Assembly: GCF_001665785.1 (NCBI RefSeq) | Contig: NZ_LZSO01000048.1 | Location: 1-64,000, forward strand | Direction of reading: 5' to 3' | From: Mycolicibacterium peregrinum | Lineage (GTDB): Bacteria; Actinomycetota; Actinomycetes; Mycobacteriales; Mycobacteriaceae | DNA: 64,000 bases | Shown: piece by piece, positions 37,801 to 44,404 of the stretch | How the letters are laid out: every line of letters starts with the position of its first letter | Position numbering within the stretch: position 1 is the first letter of the stretch | Program-made: the position numbers and the translations under genes | Notes under the pieces: model-generated | Seen by the model: the letters and a program-made list of their open reading frames with translations, nothing else | Databases searched by the model: none | What the model was told of the DNA's origin: nothing

Positions 37801-39243
37801 GGTCAGCGTGCGGCCTTCGAAGGTCAGTGCGGCGGCATCCGGCGCGTTGGCCACCTGTTCGGCGAACAAGTCGGGTATCGAGACCGGCGCCGCCTTGGGC
37901 CGGGTGAGGACCGCCTGATTGCCGATCTCGGACAGCTGGGCACGTTCCTGCCCGGCCAGCAGGTCCAGTGAAGACAGCGTCCGTTCCGGATCGGCGGCCA
38001 TCTCCACCAGCACGCGCTGGATGCGGTCGGCCAGATCAGAGACCTCGAAGTCCGCGAATGGGCGCCCGGTGCCCGCCGTGCTCAGGAAGAGCTGGTCACT
38101 CGCCCCGATGAAGAACAAGCCGAAGTGCCCCATCGGGCCGTGGTTCGTGTACGACACCGTGACGGGGGCGCCGGCCAGGTCCAGGGTGAGACGGGACGGG
38201 ATGAAGTTGACCGCCACCCGGTTCGACGCCTGCCGGGATCCACCGTTGAGGGTGTGCACGGGAAAACGTTGATGCTGCAGCAGTTCTCGGATACGCGAAT
38301 CGACGTGCTGGCAGAATTCACCGAGGGTCCAGTCCGGTGGCGCCTTCAGCACCAACGGCACCACCCCGGCAAGCATGGCCGGCAGGGTTTTCGACTCCGG
38401 CGTCACGCGCCTGCTGACCGGGAAGTCGAGCGCCACCTCTGAGGCGTTGGCCGTCCACGCCCGCACCAGAAGTGCGCACGCCGCGGTGGTTACGGAGTAG
38501 CGACGGACCCGCAGCCTCTTGGACAGTTCTTTTATGTGTCCCACGGCGATGCGGTCGACTTCGACCGAGGCCGAGGGCGCGTAGGCGTCCCGCCCGTCCC
38601 CCGTCGAGGGCAGTCCCTGGTCGACACCGCCTTCAGATGGAAGGTTGTCCTGCCAGTACGCCAGATCATCCTGAAAGCTCTGGGATTCTTGGTATTCCGT
38701 CTCGCAGTCGACGAAGTCCTGCAGTGTGCCGAAGTATGCCGGCGGCACCGGCTCTCCTGAGACCAGCGCCGTGTAGATCGTGGCAATCCGTCGGCTGACC
38801 AGCGCCATGCCCAAGCCGTCGACAGATGCGTGATGTCCCAGCCCGAACAGGAAGTATTCGTCCTGCCGTGTCCGGAAGAGGGCGAACTTCACGAGCTGAC
38901 CGGTCAGCGGCAAGGGCGTGTGCTGAATCGCCGACGCCATCTCCCGGGCTTTCTGCTCTGGATCGGCGGAGTCCCTGACGTCGTGGAACACCAACTCCAG
39001 ATCGGAGTAGTCAACCGCTTTCTGGAAGACCTGGCCGTCGATCTCGATGAACGCAGCCCTGGCCGGCTCTGCCTCTTGGAGGGCCTGACGGATCGCCCGC
39101 TCGAGGAGATCGCGCTGCACCGCGCCGTCAATTCGCCCTAAAAGGCCGAGTTGCCACTCGGTGCCGGCAAGTCCGCTCTCTTGGGAAAGCCAGATATCCA
39201 ACTGCCCGCGAGAAAGAGGCAGCGTTCCACTATCAGGTTCCAT
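28888..39243 (-). CDS. mps1: Mps1, GPL non-ribosomal peptide synthetase (starter C, modules 1-2, C domain of module 3)
   Basis: An NRPS of about 3,450 residues. Approximate order: starter C (SRGQLDIWLSQE near residue 10; HHASVDG about 140), which should attach the fatty acyl chain; A1 (450-930), PCP1 (DSILSMQ, about 980), E1 (HHLAVDGVSWR, about 1165), C2 (HHIVIDGWSLP, about 1650), A2 (1950-2440), PCP2 (about 2507), E2 (HHLAVDAVSWR, about 2680) and C3 (HHIVLDGWSKP, about 3170), where the protein ends. A1 specificity residues read DAWTVAAIC-K, the phenylalanine code; A2 reads DYWSVGMVH-K, a threonine-type code. Together with the epimerases this gives acyl-D-Phe-D-alloThr. E2 has Ala in place of the usual Gly in HHxxxDG. 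I use ATG 39243, with GGAAG ten bases upstream; an in-frame GTG at 39261 is the alternative. Confidence 0.95.
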   Translation of the reverse strand: MEPDSGTLPLSRGQLDIWLSQESGLAGTEWQLGLLGRIDGAVQRDLLERAIRQALQEAEPARAAFIEIDGQVFQKAVDYSDLELVFHDVRDSADPEQKAREMASAIQHTPLPLTGQLVKFALFRTRQDEYFLFGLGHHASVDGLGMALVSRRIATIYTALVSGEPVPPAYFGTLQDFVDCETEYQESQSFQDDLAYWQDNLPSEGGVDQGLPSTGDGRDAYAPSASVEVDRIAVGHIKELSKRLRVRRYSVTTAACALLVRAWTANASEVALDFPVSRRVTPESKTLPAMLAGVVPLVLKAPPDWTLGEFCQHVDSRIRELLQHQRFPVHTLNGGSRQASNRVAVNFIPSRLTLDLAGAPVTVSYTNHGPMGHFGLFFIGASDQLFLSTAGTGRPFADFEVSDLADRIQRVLVEMAADPERTLSSLDLLAGQERAQLSEIGNQAVLTRPKAAPVSIPDLFAEQVANAPDAAALTFEGRTLTYRELDEAANRLAHLLVAEGVRPGERVALYSNRSARAVVGMLAILKTGAAYVPIDPAVPASRMEFILADAAPVAAVTTAKLRSRLDGYRGIVIDIDDPAIEAQPGTPVPAPAPADIAYVIYTSGTTGTPKGVAVTHHNLTQLMISLDASLPRRAVWPLCHSLGFDASVWEIGHALLRGGRLVVVPESVAGSPEDFHRLLVAEGVSVFTQTPSAAAMLSPQGLESAVLVVAGEACPTELVDRWAAAGRVMFDAYGPTETTICAAMSAPLQAGAAESVVPIGSPVPSAALFVLDTWMQPVPTGVVGELYVAGDGVACGYLGRPDLTASRFVACPFGGVSGQRMYRTGDLVRWGEDGQLQYLGRTDEQVKIRGYRIELGEVRSALARVDGVEHAAVIAREDRVGDKRLVGYVTGSVDPVEARAQLADQLPPYMVPAAVVVLAAMPLTANNKLDTRALPAPEYQSGNTEYRAPGNAVEEILAGIFAEVLGLERVGVDDSFFDLGGDSILSMQVVARARAAGVWCRPRDIFVEQTVARLGGVAKLAGGEAVIDEGIGAVDPTPIMQWLQDMPGRIDQFNQTLVIQAPAGVTQGDAEIILQALLDRHAALRLRAEVTDTSDRTGTDGGEWSLTVPDKGTVSARDCLTAVTQLSDEAVRVARSRLNPADGAMVRALWAQDTNQLALIIHHLAVDGVSWRILLEDLNIAWAQHHNGQSVALPSGGTSLARWSELLAERARDTDVVRHADTWRTIASTPAALPPVQPELDTFAGAGRLTVALDEATTRMLLGEVPAAFHAGVQDILLIAFGLAWAEFSGAGGGPIDIDVEGHGRAEDLAPNVDLSRTVGWFTAKYPVALSVGRVSWTHVTAGAAALGQVIKAAKEQLRALPDGLTYGLLRYLNPDVDLGASDPTVGFNYLGRLGAGGLDLSEDLWRISHDNLSMTEVASAIPMALAHSVELNAGTLDGPTGPQLQANWIWAPSVLSREQVDLLSRLWFEALAGICVHVGSGGGGLTPSDVAPLMLTQGQVDELTERYRIADVLPLTPLQKGLLFQSSVADDAGAVGDDVYAVQLAVTVTGELDPQRLRQAVSAVIARHPNLAARFDDQFGEPVQVLEADPVTAWQYADLADAAGDVDDRLEQLCASERRAVCDLAEQPTFRAALMRTGDEQHKLVLTIHHIVIDGWSLPILLQEIFSGYFGHRLPSPASYRSFVSWLAGQDDVAAKVVWRDVLAGFETPTLVGPPTPVGPRGTQSYRLPAEITRALTELARSQHTTVNTVLQAAWAQVLMALTGQRDVVFGTAVSGRPVDLPGADSIVGLLINTVPVRAGIDAASTVADLLDQLQRVHNDTVEHEHLSLAEIHRAAGHDRLFDTLFVYENYPIDTQALLGAQELGIADFTSREYNHYPLSMVAMPGEELGLRIEFDSGVFGTDDIVALANRMRHVLETMVADPARTLASIDLLDADEHGQLDNWGNRAVLTRPATDPVSIPQLFAGQVARDPAAAALTCDGRSMTYGELDDSSNRLAQLLSSRGARPGSRVAMLLPRNAEAVVAILAVVKTGAAYVPIDPAHPDARIEFMLADAGPVVAITTAGLRHRLEPSGVPVLEIDSHGSPPGAELPAATADSPLATPADSPLAVVPDDVAYIIYTSGTTGAPKGVAVTHRNVTRLLEALGSELSVGRVWSQCHSMAFDYSVWEIWGPLLSGGRLVVVPDSVVRSPEDLHALLVREKVNVLSQTPSAFYALQTADALAPELGRELELQTVVFGGEALEPQRLSVWLRSHPGLPRMINMYGITETTVHASYREIGHADVEDNSSPIGVPLEHLAFFVLDEWMRQVPVGVVGELYVAGAGLAAGYVGRPDLSSTRFVACPFGAPGQRMYRTGDLVRWGADGQLRYEGRADKQVKIRGYRIELGEVQAALAGVDGVQQAAVIAREDRPGDKRLVGYVTGSADPATARALLAERLPAYMVPAAVVVLDALPLTVNGKLDTRALPAPEYQDADRYRAPHDAVEQILAGIYAQVLGVERVGVDDSFFDLGGDSISSMQVVARARAAGLVCRPRDVLVEQTVARLAQVVAAADGQTLVADEGIGPVVATPIMRWLHEIDGPVAEFNQTVVLQAPDGVTEDDVVLVLQALLDRHAMLRLRVETAAHGAWSMTVPEPGAANSGTCVHVVGELSDEALRAARSRLNPEAGAMLTALWVPGTATLALMIHHLAVDAVSWRILLEDLNIAWAQHRSGQAVDLPAPGTSFARWSSVLNELAQSPEVVELAPAWQQVAAIPAALPAVQPAVDTYAAAGQLSVELDADTTGQLLGAVPAAFHAGVQDILLIAFGLAAAEFLDTGAEPIGIDVEGHGRDEDLTDGVDLSRTVGWFTSKYPVALTLDELPWDEVTSGDDALGAVIKAAKEQLRALPDGLTYGLLRYLNPDVELDGPDPAFGFNYLGRLGAGAGELSDELWRIDQQAVSITASATAVDTPLGHTLELNAGTLDAGTDGGPRLHATWTWASSALDHERVETLSRLWFEALAGICAHVRNGGGGLTPSDIAPASLTQPQIDQLEGEYAIADVLPLTPLQQGLLFHTEEGQAGDDLYAVQLDIAVAGPLDQDRLRAAVQGVITRRPNVVARFYEDFGVPVQILPAEPVLAWQYLDLSDIPEQAVEQRIQQFSAAERAAVAGLGDQPPFRAALLRTGNDQHRFVLTNHHIVLDGWSKPILLREIFAGYLGGRLPAPVPYRRFVTWLAEQDTSAAQAVWGKVFEGFDNPAFVSTPGRVALGRRGVESFQLSAETTQALGDLARSCHTTVSTVLQAAWAQLLTWLTGQYDVAFGTAVSGRPADLAGAESMVGLLINTVPVRAKITPATTVGSLLEELQGVYNDTLDHQHLALNEIHRVAGHDHLFDSMFVYENYPIDTAALSGVGDLTITGFTNREYNHYPLSVQAVPGHELGFRIEFDSDAFDSVRIGKLVARFRRVLDAMTADTREQA

Positions 39244-39267
39244 ATATTTTTCAACTTCCACTGACGA

Positions 39268-39498
39268 CTAGCGCTGAATAGACCCGTCGCGCGCCAACCG
39301 CTCACGCAGGCTCTTGGGTCGGATATCCGTCCAATTCCGCTCAATGAACTCCAAGCAGTCAGAACGGTTCGCTTCGCCATAGACCGTCCGCCACCCTGCG
39401 GGTACTTCGGCAAAGCTCGGCCACAAGCTGTGCTGCTCCTCGTCATTGATCAAGACATAGAAGCTGCCGCTGTCGTCGTCGAACGGGTTATTGCTCAC
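39268..39498 (-). CDS. mbtH: MbtH-like NRPS accessory protein
   Basis: A 76-residue MbtH-family protein with the family signature: NPFDDDSGSFYVLINDEEQHSLWPSF, then VPAGWRTVYGEANRSDCLEFIERNWTDIRPKSLRER. These small proteins bind and activate adenylation domains, here presumably those of Mps1 and Mps2. The GTG at 39498 is chosen because GGAG lies six bases upstream and it gives the usual family N-terminus (MSNNPFDDD). It is the first gene of the NRPS operon, 24 bases before the mps1 ATG. Confidence 0.95.
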   Translation of the reverse strand: MSNNPFDDDSGSFYVLINDEEQHSLWPSFAEVPAGWRTVYGEANRSDCLEFIERNWTDIRPKSLRERLARDGSIQR

Positions 39499-40039
39499 GT
39501 TTCTCCAGGTTGGTCGGTGACTTCGCAAAGATATCGCAAACATACGGGAGCTCGCATCGCGCAGTTCCCGGTTTCATTCAAGTCGAGCCGGCACCGCACC
39601 ACAGCGAACTTTATCTAGCGCTCCTAGCAAGTTAACTGCACTTTCAACATCATGTGCTTTTATGAGGTCATGATCTTTTGACGAAAGCGTCACGATATTG
39701 CGTATTCAGTCAGATTGTGAATTTTATGTGGCCTCACCGCCCAGCGGGCGGCCCTGAACCTCGAATTATCCCCGCAATAGCAATCACAGCAAATGAATGG
39801 GGCTCGTGACGCAAACTGATAATCCGTCACTGCAAATTGAATTTATAATGGCAGCGGGGCGCGCAGCGGTTAACTAAAACTCGATAGCCGCGAAGAAACG
39901 CCCAGCCCACGGGGCGGGCGCCAGGGGCGGTGCGCAATTGCCATCGACGCCGGGGCGGTGCGCACAAACAGGCGCACAGTAGCCGCGCCGCGCCCGCAAG
40001 ATGCGACGGGGCGGCGCAGCTATAGCAATACGGCGAAGG
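39499..40039 (-). promoter_or_regulatory. Long AT-richer control region upstream of the mbtH-mps1-mps2-gap operon
   Basis: These 541 bases contain no convincing gene. The part from about 39600 to 39860 is clearly richer in A and T than the surrounding genes, with runs such as TTTTATGAGGTCATGATCTTTTG. It holds a small hairpin, TGACG-AAAG-CGTCA, near 39680. The stretch must contain the promoter of the NRPS operon. Its length and base composition resemble regions bound by the mycobacterial silencer Lsr2, which is known to influence GPL genes; binding here is inferred. Confidence 0.5.
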
Positions 40040-40285
40040 CTACTGATCGCCCTGTTGGGTGGGATCCTGGGACGACTGAAGCGCGGACGAGCCGGCAGGC
40101 ACGACCATGACGAACACCGGCAGCTTCAGCTTGACGCCCCCGGCGACCGGCATTCGGATGGCCACCGAGACAACTTCGAGCTCAAGGCGCTTTCCACGCT
40201 GCGTCTCCATCTCGAGGTGACCGGGCAAGCGCTTGGGCGTCGCCAGCCAATCCAGGCCGCGTTCGATCGACTCGAGCAGACTCAT
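40040..40285 (-). CDS. Small hypothetical protein (81 residues)
   Basis: Starts at ATG 40285 with a good ribosome site (AAGGTGAG, a few bases upstream). The sequence MSLLESIERGLDWLATPKRL is followed by a stretch alternating hydrophobic and charged residues (KRLELEVVSVAIRMPVAGGVKLKLPVFVMVVPAG) that suggests beta strands, and a polar tail. I do not recognise a family. It lies between fmt and the NRPS control region on the same strand, and may be co-transcribed with fmt, which ends 80 bases before it. Confidence 0.5.
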   Translation of the reverse strand: MSLLESIERGLDWLATPKRLPGHLEMETQRGKRLELEVVSVAIRMPVAGGVKLKLPVFVMVVPAGSSALQSSQDPTQQGDQ

Positions 40286-40365
40286 GCACTCACCTTACCT
40301 GCGAGCAAAGTCCAGAACCCGTGAACGGCCGCGCCGGATGTGCCGGCGGGCCGCTGATTACGAGG

Positions 40366-41211
40366 CTATGCACCATGATTCGATGGCGCTGCCGAGTTCT
40401 GGAAGCAGTACATCCGGTACTCGGAGGTTCCCCCCGGCCGCAGGCTTTCGCATGCCTTACGAGCCGGCGAGAAGCGGCGCGTGAGACCACGCAGCGGCCG
40501 TGGTGCGACCTGGTCGATCACGTACTGCCACTGGTGCATGCTCCGTTCCATTCCCCGGACTACGTCGGCGCTGATAGTCCGCTGCGACACCAGCCGCAAC
40601 GGCGCGTCCGCGAGCGCCTCCTCCCAGGCTGGAATGTCACCGAGGAGACGGGCATCCGTGTAGAGGAAGTACCCGCCCGGCCGCAGGACGCGACTGACCT
40701 CGGTGAGGAACCTCTCGAACTGCGGGTACAGATGCGAGGACTCAACGTTGATCAGCGCATCGAAGGTGTTGTCGGCAAAGGGAAGATCTTCTGCAGTGCC
40801 TTGAACGAAGTCGAGATCCTTTAATTTGTGCCGCTTTTGGCAAAACGCAATGGCTGACGGGTTCAGATCCAGTCCGGTGTAGGTCGCCGGATGCAATGTC
40901 CGCGCCAGGTACGAGGCACCGCCACCGTGGCCACAACCGACCTCGAGCACTCGTTTCCCCTGAATATCCACTTGCGTTGCGGTGGCGTGATATAGCTGGA
41001 TGAAGTAGCGATTGCGTTCATCTGACTCCGCGAGCGGCACGCCCATGGCCGGATCTTCTTCGTACCCGTAGTTGAGGAACACCACGTCCTCGGCCTCCAG
41101 CTTGCGGGTGGCGTACGGGTAGATGAACTTTTGCACATACTGTGCGAGCTTCTCGTTCTGGTTCTTGATCATCCGGTCACGAGACTCACGCACGCGATCT
41201 TTGAGGTCCAT
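40366..41211 (-). CDS. fmt: Fmt-type SAM-dependent methyltransferase (GPL fatty-acid O-methyltransferase)
   Basis: A 281-residue class I methyltransferase. The SAM-binding motif I is VLEVGCGHGGGASYLA at about residue 86, followed by the acidic loop GLDLNPSAIAFCQ and motif II FADNTFDALINVESSHLYP. The N-terminal VFLNYGYEEDPAMGVPLAESDERNRYFIQLYH segment is typical of the Fmt/Rv2952-like lipid methyltransferases. In GPL producers Fmt methylates the 3-hydroxyl of the N-linked fatty acid. Location next to the NRPS operon supports that role. It is divergent from a glycosyltransferase gene with only 72 bases between the two starts. Confidence 0.88.
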   Translation of the reverse strand: MDLKDRVRESRDRMIKNQNEKLAQYVQKFIYPYATRKLEAEDVVFLNYGYEEDPAMGVPLAESDERNRYFIQLYHATATQVDIQGKRVLEVGCGHGGGASYLARTLHPATYTGLDLNPSAIAFCQKRHKLKDLDFVQGTAEDLPFADNTFDALINVESSHLYPQFERFLTEVSRVLRPGGYFLYTDARLLGDIPAWEEALADAPLRLVSQRTISADVVRGMERSMHQWQYVIDQVAPRPLRGLTRRFSPARKACESLRPGGTSEYRMYCFQNSAAPSNHGA

Positions 41212-41283
41212 AAGCTAACTATCCCAAACTCAAAGGGCGGTAAGGTCAAGTACGCGAGATATCGAGTGAAAGGCTAGGGCGGC
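41212..41283. promoter_or_regulatory. Short divergent promoter spacer between fmt and a glycosyltransferase gene
   Basis: Only 72 bases separate the two start codons, so both promoters must lie here and probably overlap or extend into the coding sequences. The fmt side has TTAGC and TTTGAGTTTGGGATAG elements; the gtf side has AAAGGCTAGGGCGGC before its ATG. No palindrome strong enough to name was found. Confidence 0.4.
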
Positions 41284-42537
41284 ATGAGATTTGCGCTGGC
41301 ATGCTACGGAACTCGTGGCGACGTCGAACCCTCGGTCAGCGTCGGGCGCGAACTTCGGCGCAGGGGCCACGACGTCTCGCTGGCAGTGCCACCGGACCTG
41401 GTCGAGTTCGTGCGAGCGGCCGGCCTCGAAACTGTTTCCTATGGGCCTAAATTGGCGGACTTCCTGCAGGAGGACTTCCTGCGTGACTTTTGGACTCGGT
41501 TGCCACGCAATCCGATCGGCTCCCTGCGCGAGCTCTGGGCACCCATCGCTCGCCATTGGCAGGAGACGAGTGCCACACTGACGGAATTGGCGCGAGGAGC
41601 GGACCTGCTGTCCACGGGGCTGAACTATGAGCAGCCGGCGGCCAATGTCGCTGAGTACTACGACATCCCGCTGGTCGCGCTGCACCACTTCCCGATGCGA
41701 CCCAACGGCCAGTTGATCCCCGCACTGCCCTCATCCCTGGTCCGCTCGGCAAGTGTGGTCTCCGAGTGGCTGATGTGGCGATCCACCAAGAAGGCAGAAG
41801 ACGCGCAGCGCCGAGACCTCGGCCTGCCCGCAGCCTCGACGTCCTCACCGACGCGGATGGCGGAGCAGGGAGCGCTGGAGATCCAGGCCTACGATGCGGT
41901 CAGCGTTCCCGGGCTGGCGGAAGAGTGGGCGAAGTTGAACGGCCGCAGGCCTTTTGTCGGTGCATTGACAATGGGGCTCGCGACGGACGCGGACGACGCG
42001 GTCGCGTCCTGGATCGCGGCCGGAACCCCGCCGATCTGTTTCGCCACGGGCAGCATCCCGGTTGAATCGCCCGCATCGACGATCGAGATGATCGGTTCCG
42101 CCTGCGCCGAGCTCGGTGAGCGGGCGTTGATCTGCGCGGGCGGCACCGACTTCGGCGGCATCCCCATCCCCGAGCATGTGAAGGTGGTCGGGCCGGTGAA
42201 CTACGCGGAAGTGTTCGGCGCCTGCCGGGCAGTCGTGCACCACGGCGGCTCGGGGACCACGGCTGCCAGTCTCCGGGCCGGCGTACCTACGCTGATCCTC
42301 TGGAGCTCAGCCGATCAGCCGTACTGGGGAAACCAGATCAAACGCCTGAAAGTCGGTACTGCACGGCGGATCTCTGGTGCCAGCCGGGAAACGCTGGAAG
42401 CTGACCTGCGCCGTATCCTGAGCCCGGGCTACGCGTCCCGGGCCCGATCCCTCGCCGCGCAGATGACCAGTCCCGGTGACAGTGTCGGCAAGGCCGCCGA
42501 CCTGTACGAGCAGGCCGTCAGCCGAAGTGCGCGCTGA
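41284..42537 (+). CDS. GPL glycosyltransferase (GT1/UGT-like), the one read on the plus strand
   Basis: A 417-residue GT-B glycosyltransferase of the type found as Gtf1-Gtf3 in GPL loci. The N-terminus RFALACYGTRGDVEPSVSVGRELRRRGHDVSLAVPPD is the acceptor-side Rossmann fold; the nucleotide-sugar site includes GPVNYAEVFGACRAVVHHGGSGTTAASLRAGVPTLILW. It should transfer rhamnose or a 6-deoxyhexose from a dTDP donor to alloThr, alaninol or an existing sugar. Which Gtf number applies cannot be decided from sequence by eye. It is the only one of the three gtf genes on the plus strand and converges with the didomain methyltransferase gene (12-base gap). Confidence 0.85.
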   Translation: MRFALACYGTRGDVEPSVSVGRELRRRGHDVSLAVPPDLVEFVRAAGLETVSYGPKLADFLQEDFLRDFWTRLPRNPIGSLRELWAPIARHWQETSATLTELARGADLLSTGLNYEQPAANVAEYYDIPLVALHHFPMRPNGQLIPALPSSLVRSASVVSEWLMWRSTKKAEDAQRRDLGLPAASTSSPTRMAEQGALEIQAYDAVSVPGLAEEWAKLNGRRPFVGALTMGLATDADDAVASWIAAGTPPICFATGSIPVESPASTIEMIGSACAELGERALICAGGTDFGGIPIPEHVKVVGPVNYAEVFGACRAVVHHGGSGTTAASLRAGVPTLILWSSADQPYWGNQIKRLKVGTARRISGASRETLEADLRRILSPGYASRARSLAAQMTSPGDSVGKAADLYEQAVSRSAR

Positions 42538-42549
42538 CCGCACCTGACC

Positions 42550-44337
42550 TCATCCTGGACGGCTGGATTCCGCGTGTTCGGCAGACAACGACGATGACCT
42601 GAGTTGCTCCGGCGGCTTGACAAGGAGGCCCTGGCCCGTGGGCAGCGCGCAAATCTGCACACCCAGTTCATGCGCCACTTCGTCCATGGCGATCCGCTGA
42701 TCGTCCCGCCCGCGGTTGGCATAATCGTCGAGCAGCACCAGGGCGCCAGGGGACAACCGTGACCAGAAGTACCGCAGCGTTGCGACTTCTGGTGGCGCAC
42801 AGTTCATGTCGATGTGCAAGAACGCAATGGACTTCGCCTCTACCTGCTCGAGCGTCTCGGGCACCGCGCCGACGACGATGCGTTGGTTGCGCCACTGGGA
42901 GAAGTTGGCCCGGACACTGTCCACCGAACTGCCGTAGATACCGAAGTCCAGCGCCGCCTGGTTCTTGATCAGCGCGCCGGCTTCACGCTCGCCCGCCGTG
43001 ACGAAGCGTGGGTCCATTCCGGCGAAGGTGTCCAACAGATAGAACATCTTCCCCCGCTGATCCCAGTCCAGGTACTCCATCACTGCACTGCTCAGGAAGC
43101 CGTGACTGACGCCGCACTCTACGAAATCGCCCTCGATCGTGCTCGCGGTGGCGGCCGCCCACAGTCCGACGTGTACGCGCCAATGCCAATGGTGGATGTC
43201 CTTTCCGCCCAGCGCGAGAACACCGCGTCGGTAGGCGCGCCGGAATGCCGGATCATCCATGAAGGCATGGCTGTTGAAGCAGATCAGGGCATCGTCGGAG
43301 TACACGTCGGGCAAGACCTTGCGCGGGATCCAGTACGCCGTGCGCAGCGCGGCCCACGCGATCCGGAACTTGAGCGGCCACTTGTTCGCCGCGCGTACGA
43401 CCGGTGCCTGACCATTGCCGATGCCGGGGGCCACCTTGGCAGGCTGGTTGCCCGGCTCATCGCGCCGATCCGTCGGCCGTGGTGGTTTGATCAGCAATCC
43501 CTGACCGGTGGGCAGGGAACAGATCGAGACGCCCAGCTCAGCGGCCACCTCGTCCATCGCGATTCGCTGCTCATCGCGCCCGCGATTGGCGTAGTCGTCC
43601 AGCAGGACGAAGGCACCCGGGGCCAGCCTCGGCCAGAAATGCCGAAGCGCCGCCACTTCGGGCGGGGCACAGTTCATGTCGAGATGCAGGAAGGCCACCG
43701 TGTCCGAGTCGACCTGCGCGAGGGTTTCGGGCACCGCGCCGACGACGATGCGTTGGTTGCGCCACTGGGCGAAGTTGGCCCGGACGCTGTCCACCGAACT
43801 GCCGTACATTCCGTTACGGACGAGCTCTTCGCTCTTCTCCAGGGCGCCGGCCTCCCGCTCCTCAGCGCTGACGAACCGCGGGTCGAGTCCGGCGAAGGTG
43901 TCGAGCAGATAGAACGTCTTGCCGAGCTGATCCCAGTCGAGATGCTCCATCACCGCGCTGCTCAGGAAGCCGTAGCTGACGCCACATTCGACGAAGTCAC
44001 CCTCGATCCTGCTGGCGTTTCCTGCGGCCCACAAACCTACGTGCACCCGCCAGTGCCACTGGTACCAGTCCATGTCGCCAAGTGCCCGCGCGCCCCGTTC
44101 GTAGGCCCGCTGGAACTCCGGATCATCCATGAACGCGTAGCTGTTGAAGCAGATCAACGCGTCGTTGCTGTAGACGTCGGGCAACAGATTGCGGGCCAGC
44201 CAGTATTCGGCGCGTACCGCCTTCAGCCACGCCCGCGTGCTGAGTTTGAGCCGTTCAGGCATGCGCACCACCCTGGCAGCGGCGGACAAGGGACCGGTGA
44301 CTGTGCGTCCCGGCCCATCTGGACTCGGATGCTTCAA
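42550..44337 (-). CDS. Didomain TylF-type rhamnosyl O-methyltransferase (two fused tandem copies)
   Basis: A 595-residue protein made of two homologous TylF/MycF-like methyltransferase domains, repeated with a period of exactly 290 residues (870 bases). Each copy keeps the full set of motifs: DVYS(N/D)DALICFNS, the SAM site GDFVECGVS(Y/H)GFLSSAVME, LLDTFAG(L/M)DPRFV, LH(L/I)DMNCAPPEV and the acidic metal/catalytic segment LLDDYANRGRD(E/D)QRIAMDE. They are joined by a flexible linker of about 40 residues near residue 285-325. Such enzymes methylate rhamnose hydroxyls of GPL and are normally single-domain. Both halves look catalytically intact, so one chain might methylate two positions or act as a built-in dimer. 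Start is uncertain (TTG 44337, or ATG 44262 preceded by AGGGTGG). Confidence 0.87.
   Translation of the reverse strand: MKHPSPDGPGRTVTGPLSAAARVVRMPERLKLSTRAWLKAVRAEYWLARNLLPDVYSNDALICFNSYAFMDDPEFQRAYERGARALGDMDWYQWHWRVHVGLWAAGNASRIEGDFVECGVSYGFLSSAVMEHLDWDQLGKTFYLLDTFAGLDPRFVSAEEREAGALEKSEELVRNGMYGSSVDSVRANFAQWRNQRIVVGAVPETLAQVDSDTVAFLHLDMNCAPPEVAALRHFWPRLAPGAFVLLDDYANRGRDEQRIAMDEVAAELGVSICSLPTGQGLLIKPPRPTDRRDEPGNQPAKVAPGIGNGQAPVVRAANKWPLKFRIAWAALRTAYWIPRKVLPDVYSDDALICFNSHAFMDDPAFRRAYRRGVLALGGKDIHHWHWRVHVGLWAAATASTIEGDFVECGVSHGFLSSAVMEYLDWDQRGKMFYLLDTFAGMDPRFVTAGEREAGALIKNQAALDFGIYGSSVDSVRANFSQWRNQRIVVGAVPETLEQVEAKSIAFLHIDMNCAPPEVATLRYFWSRLSPGALVLLDDYANRGRDDQRIAMDEVAHELGVQICALPTGQGLLVKPPEQLRSSSLSAEHAESSRPG
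42857..42936 (-). repeat. Intragenic repeat in the didomain methyltransferase, copy 1
   Basis: These 80 bases match 43727-43806 with two mismatches (at 42900 and 42916). They encode the YGSSVDSVRANFSQWRNQRI region and lie exactly 870 bases from the other copy. Identity is much higher than in the rest of the two domains. Confidence 0.8.
43727..43806 (-). repeat. Intragenic repeat in the didomain methyltransferase, copy 2
   Basis: Partner of 42857-42936 with 78 of 80 bases equal, encoding the equivalent segment of the N-terminal methyltransferase domain. The near identity at silent positions suggests that the duplication is recent or is still being homogenised. Confidence 0.8.
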
Positions 44338-44404
44338 ACATGTTGACTCACAGAGTGTTCAGGGAACTGGCTGGTTGGCAGTTCGCATCGGCGGTGTCTC
44401 GGGC

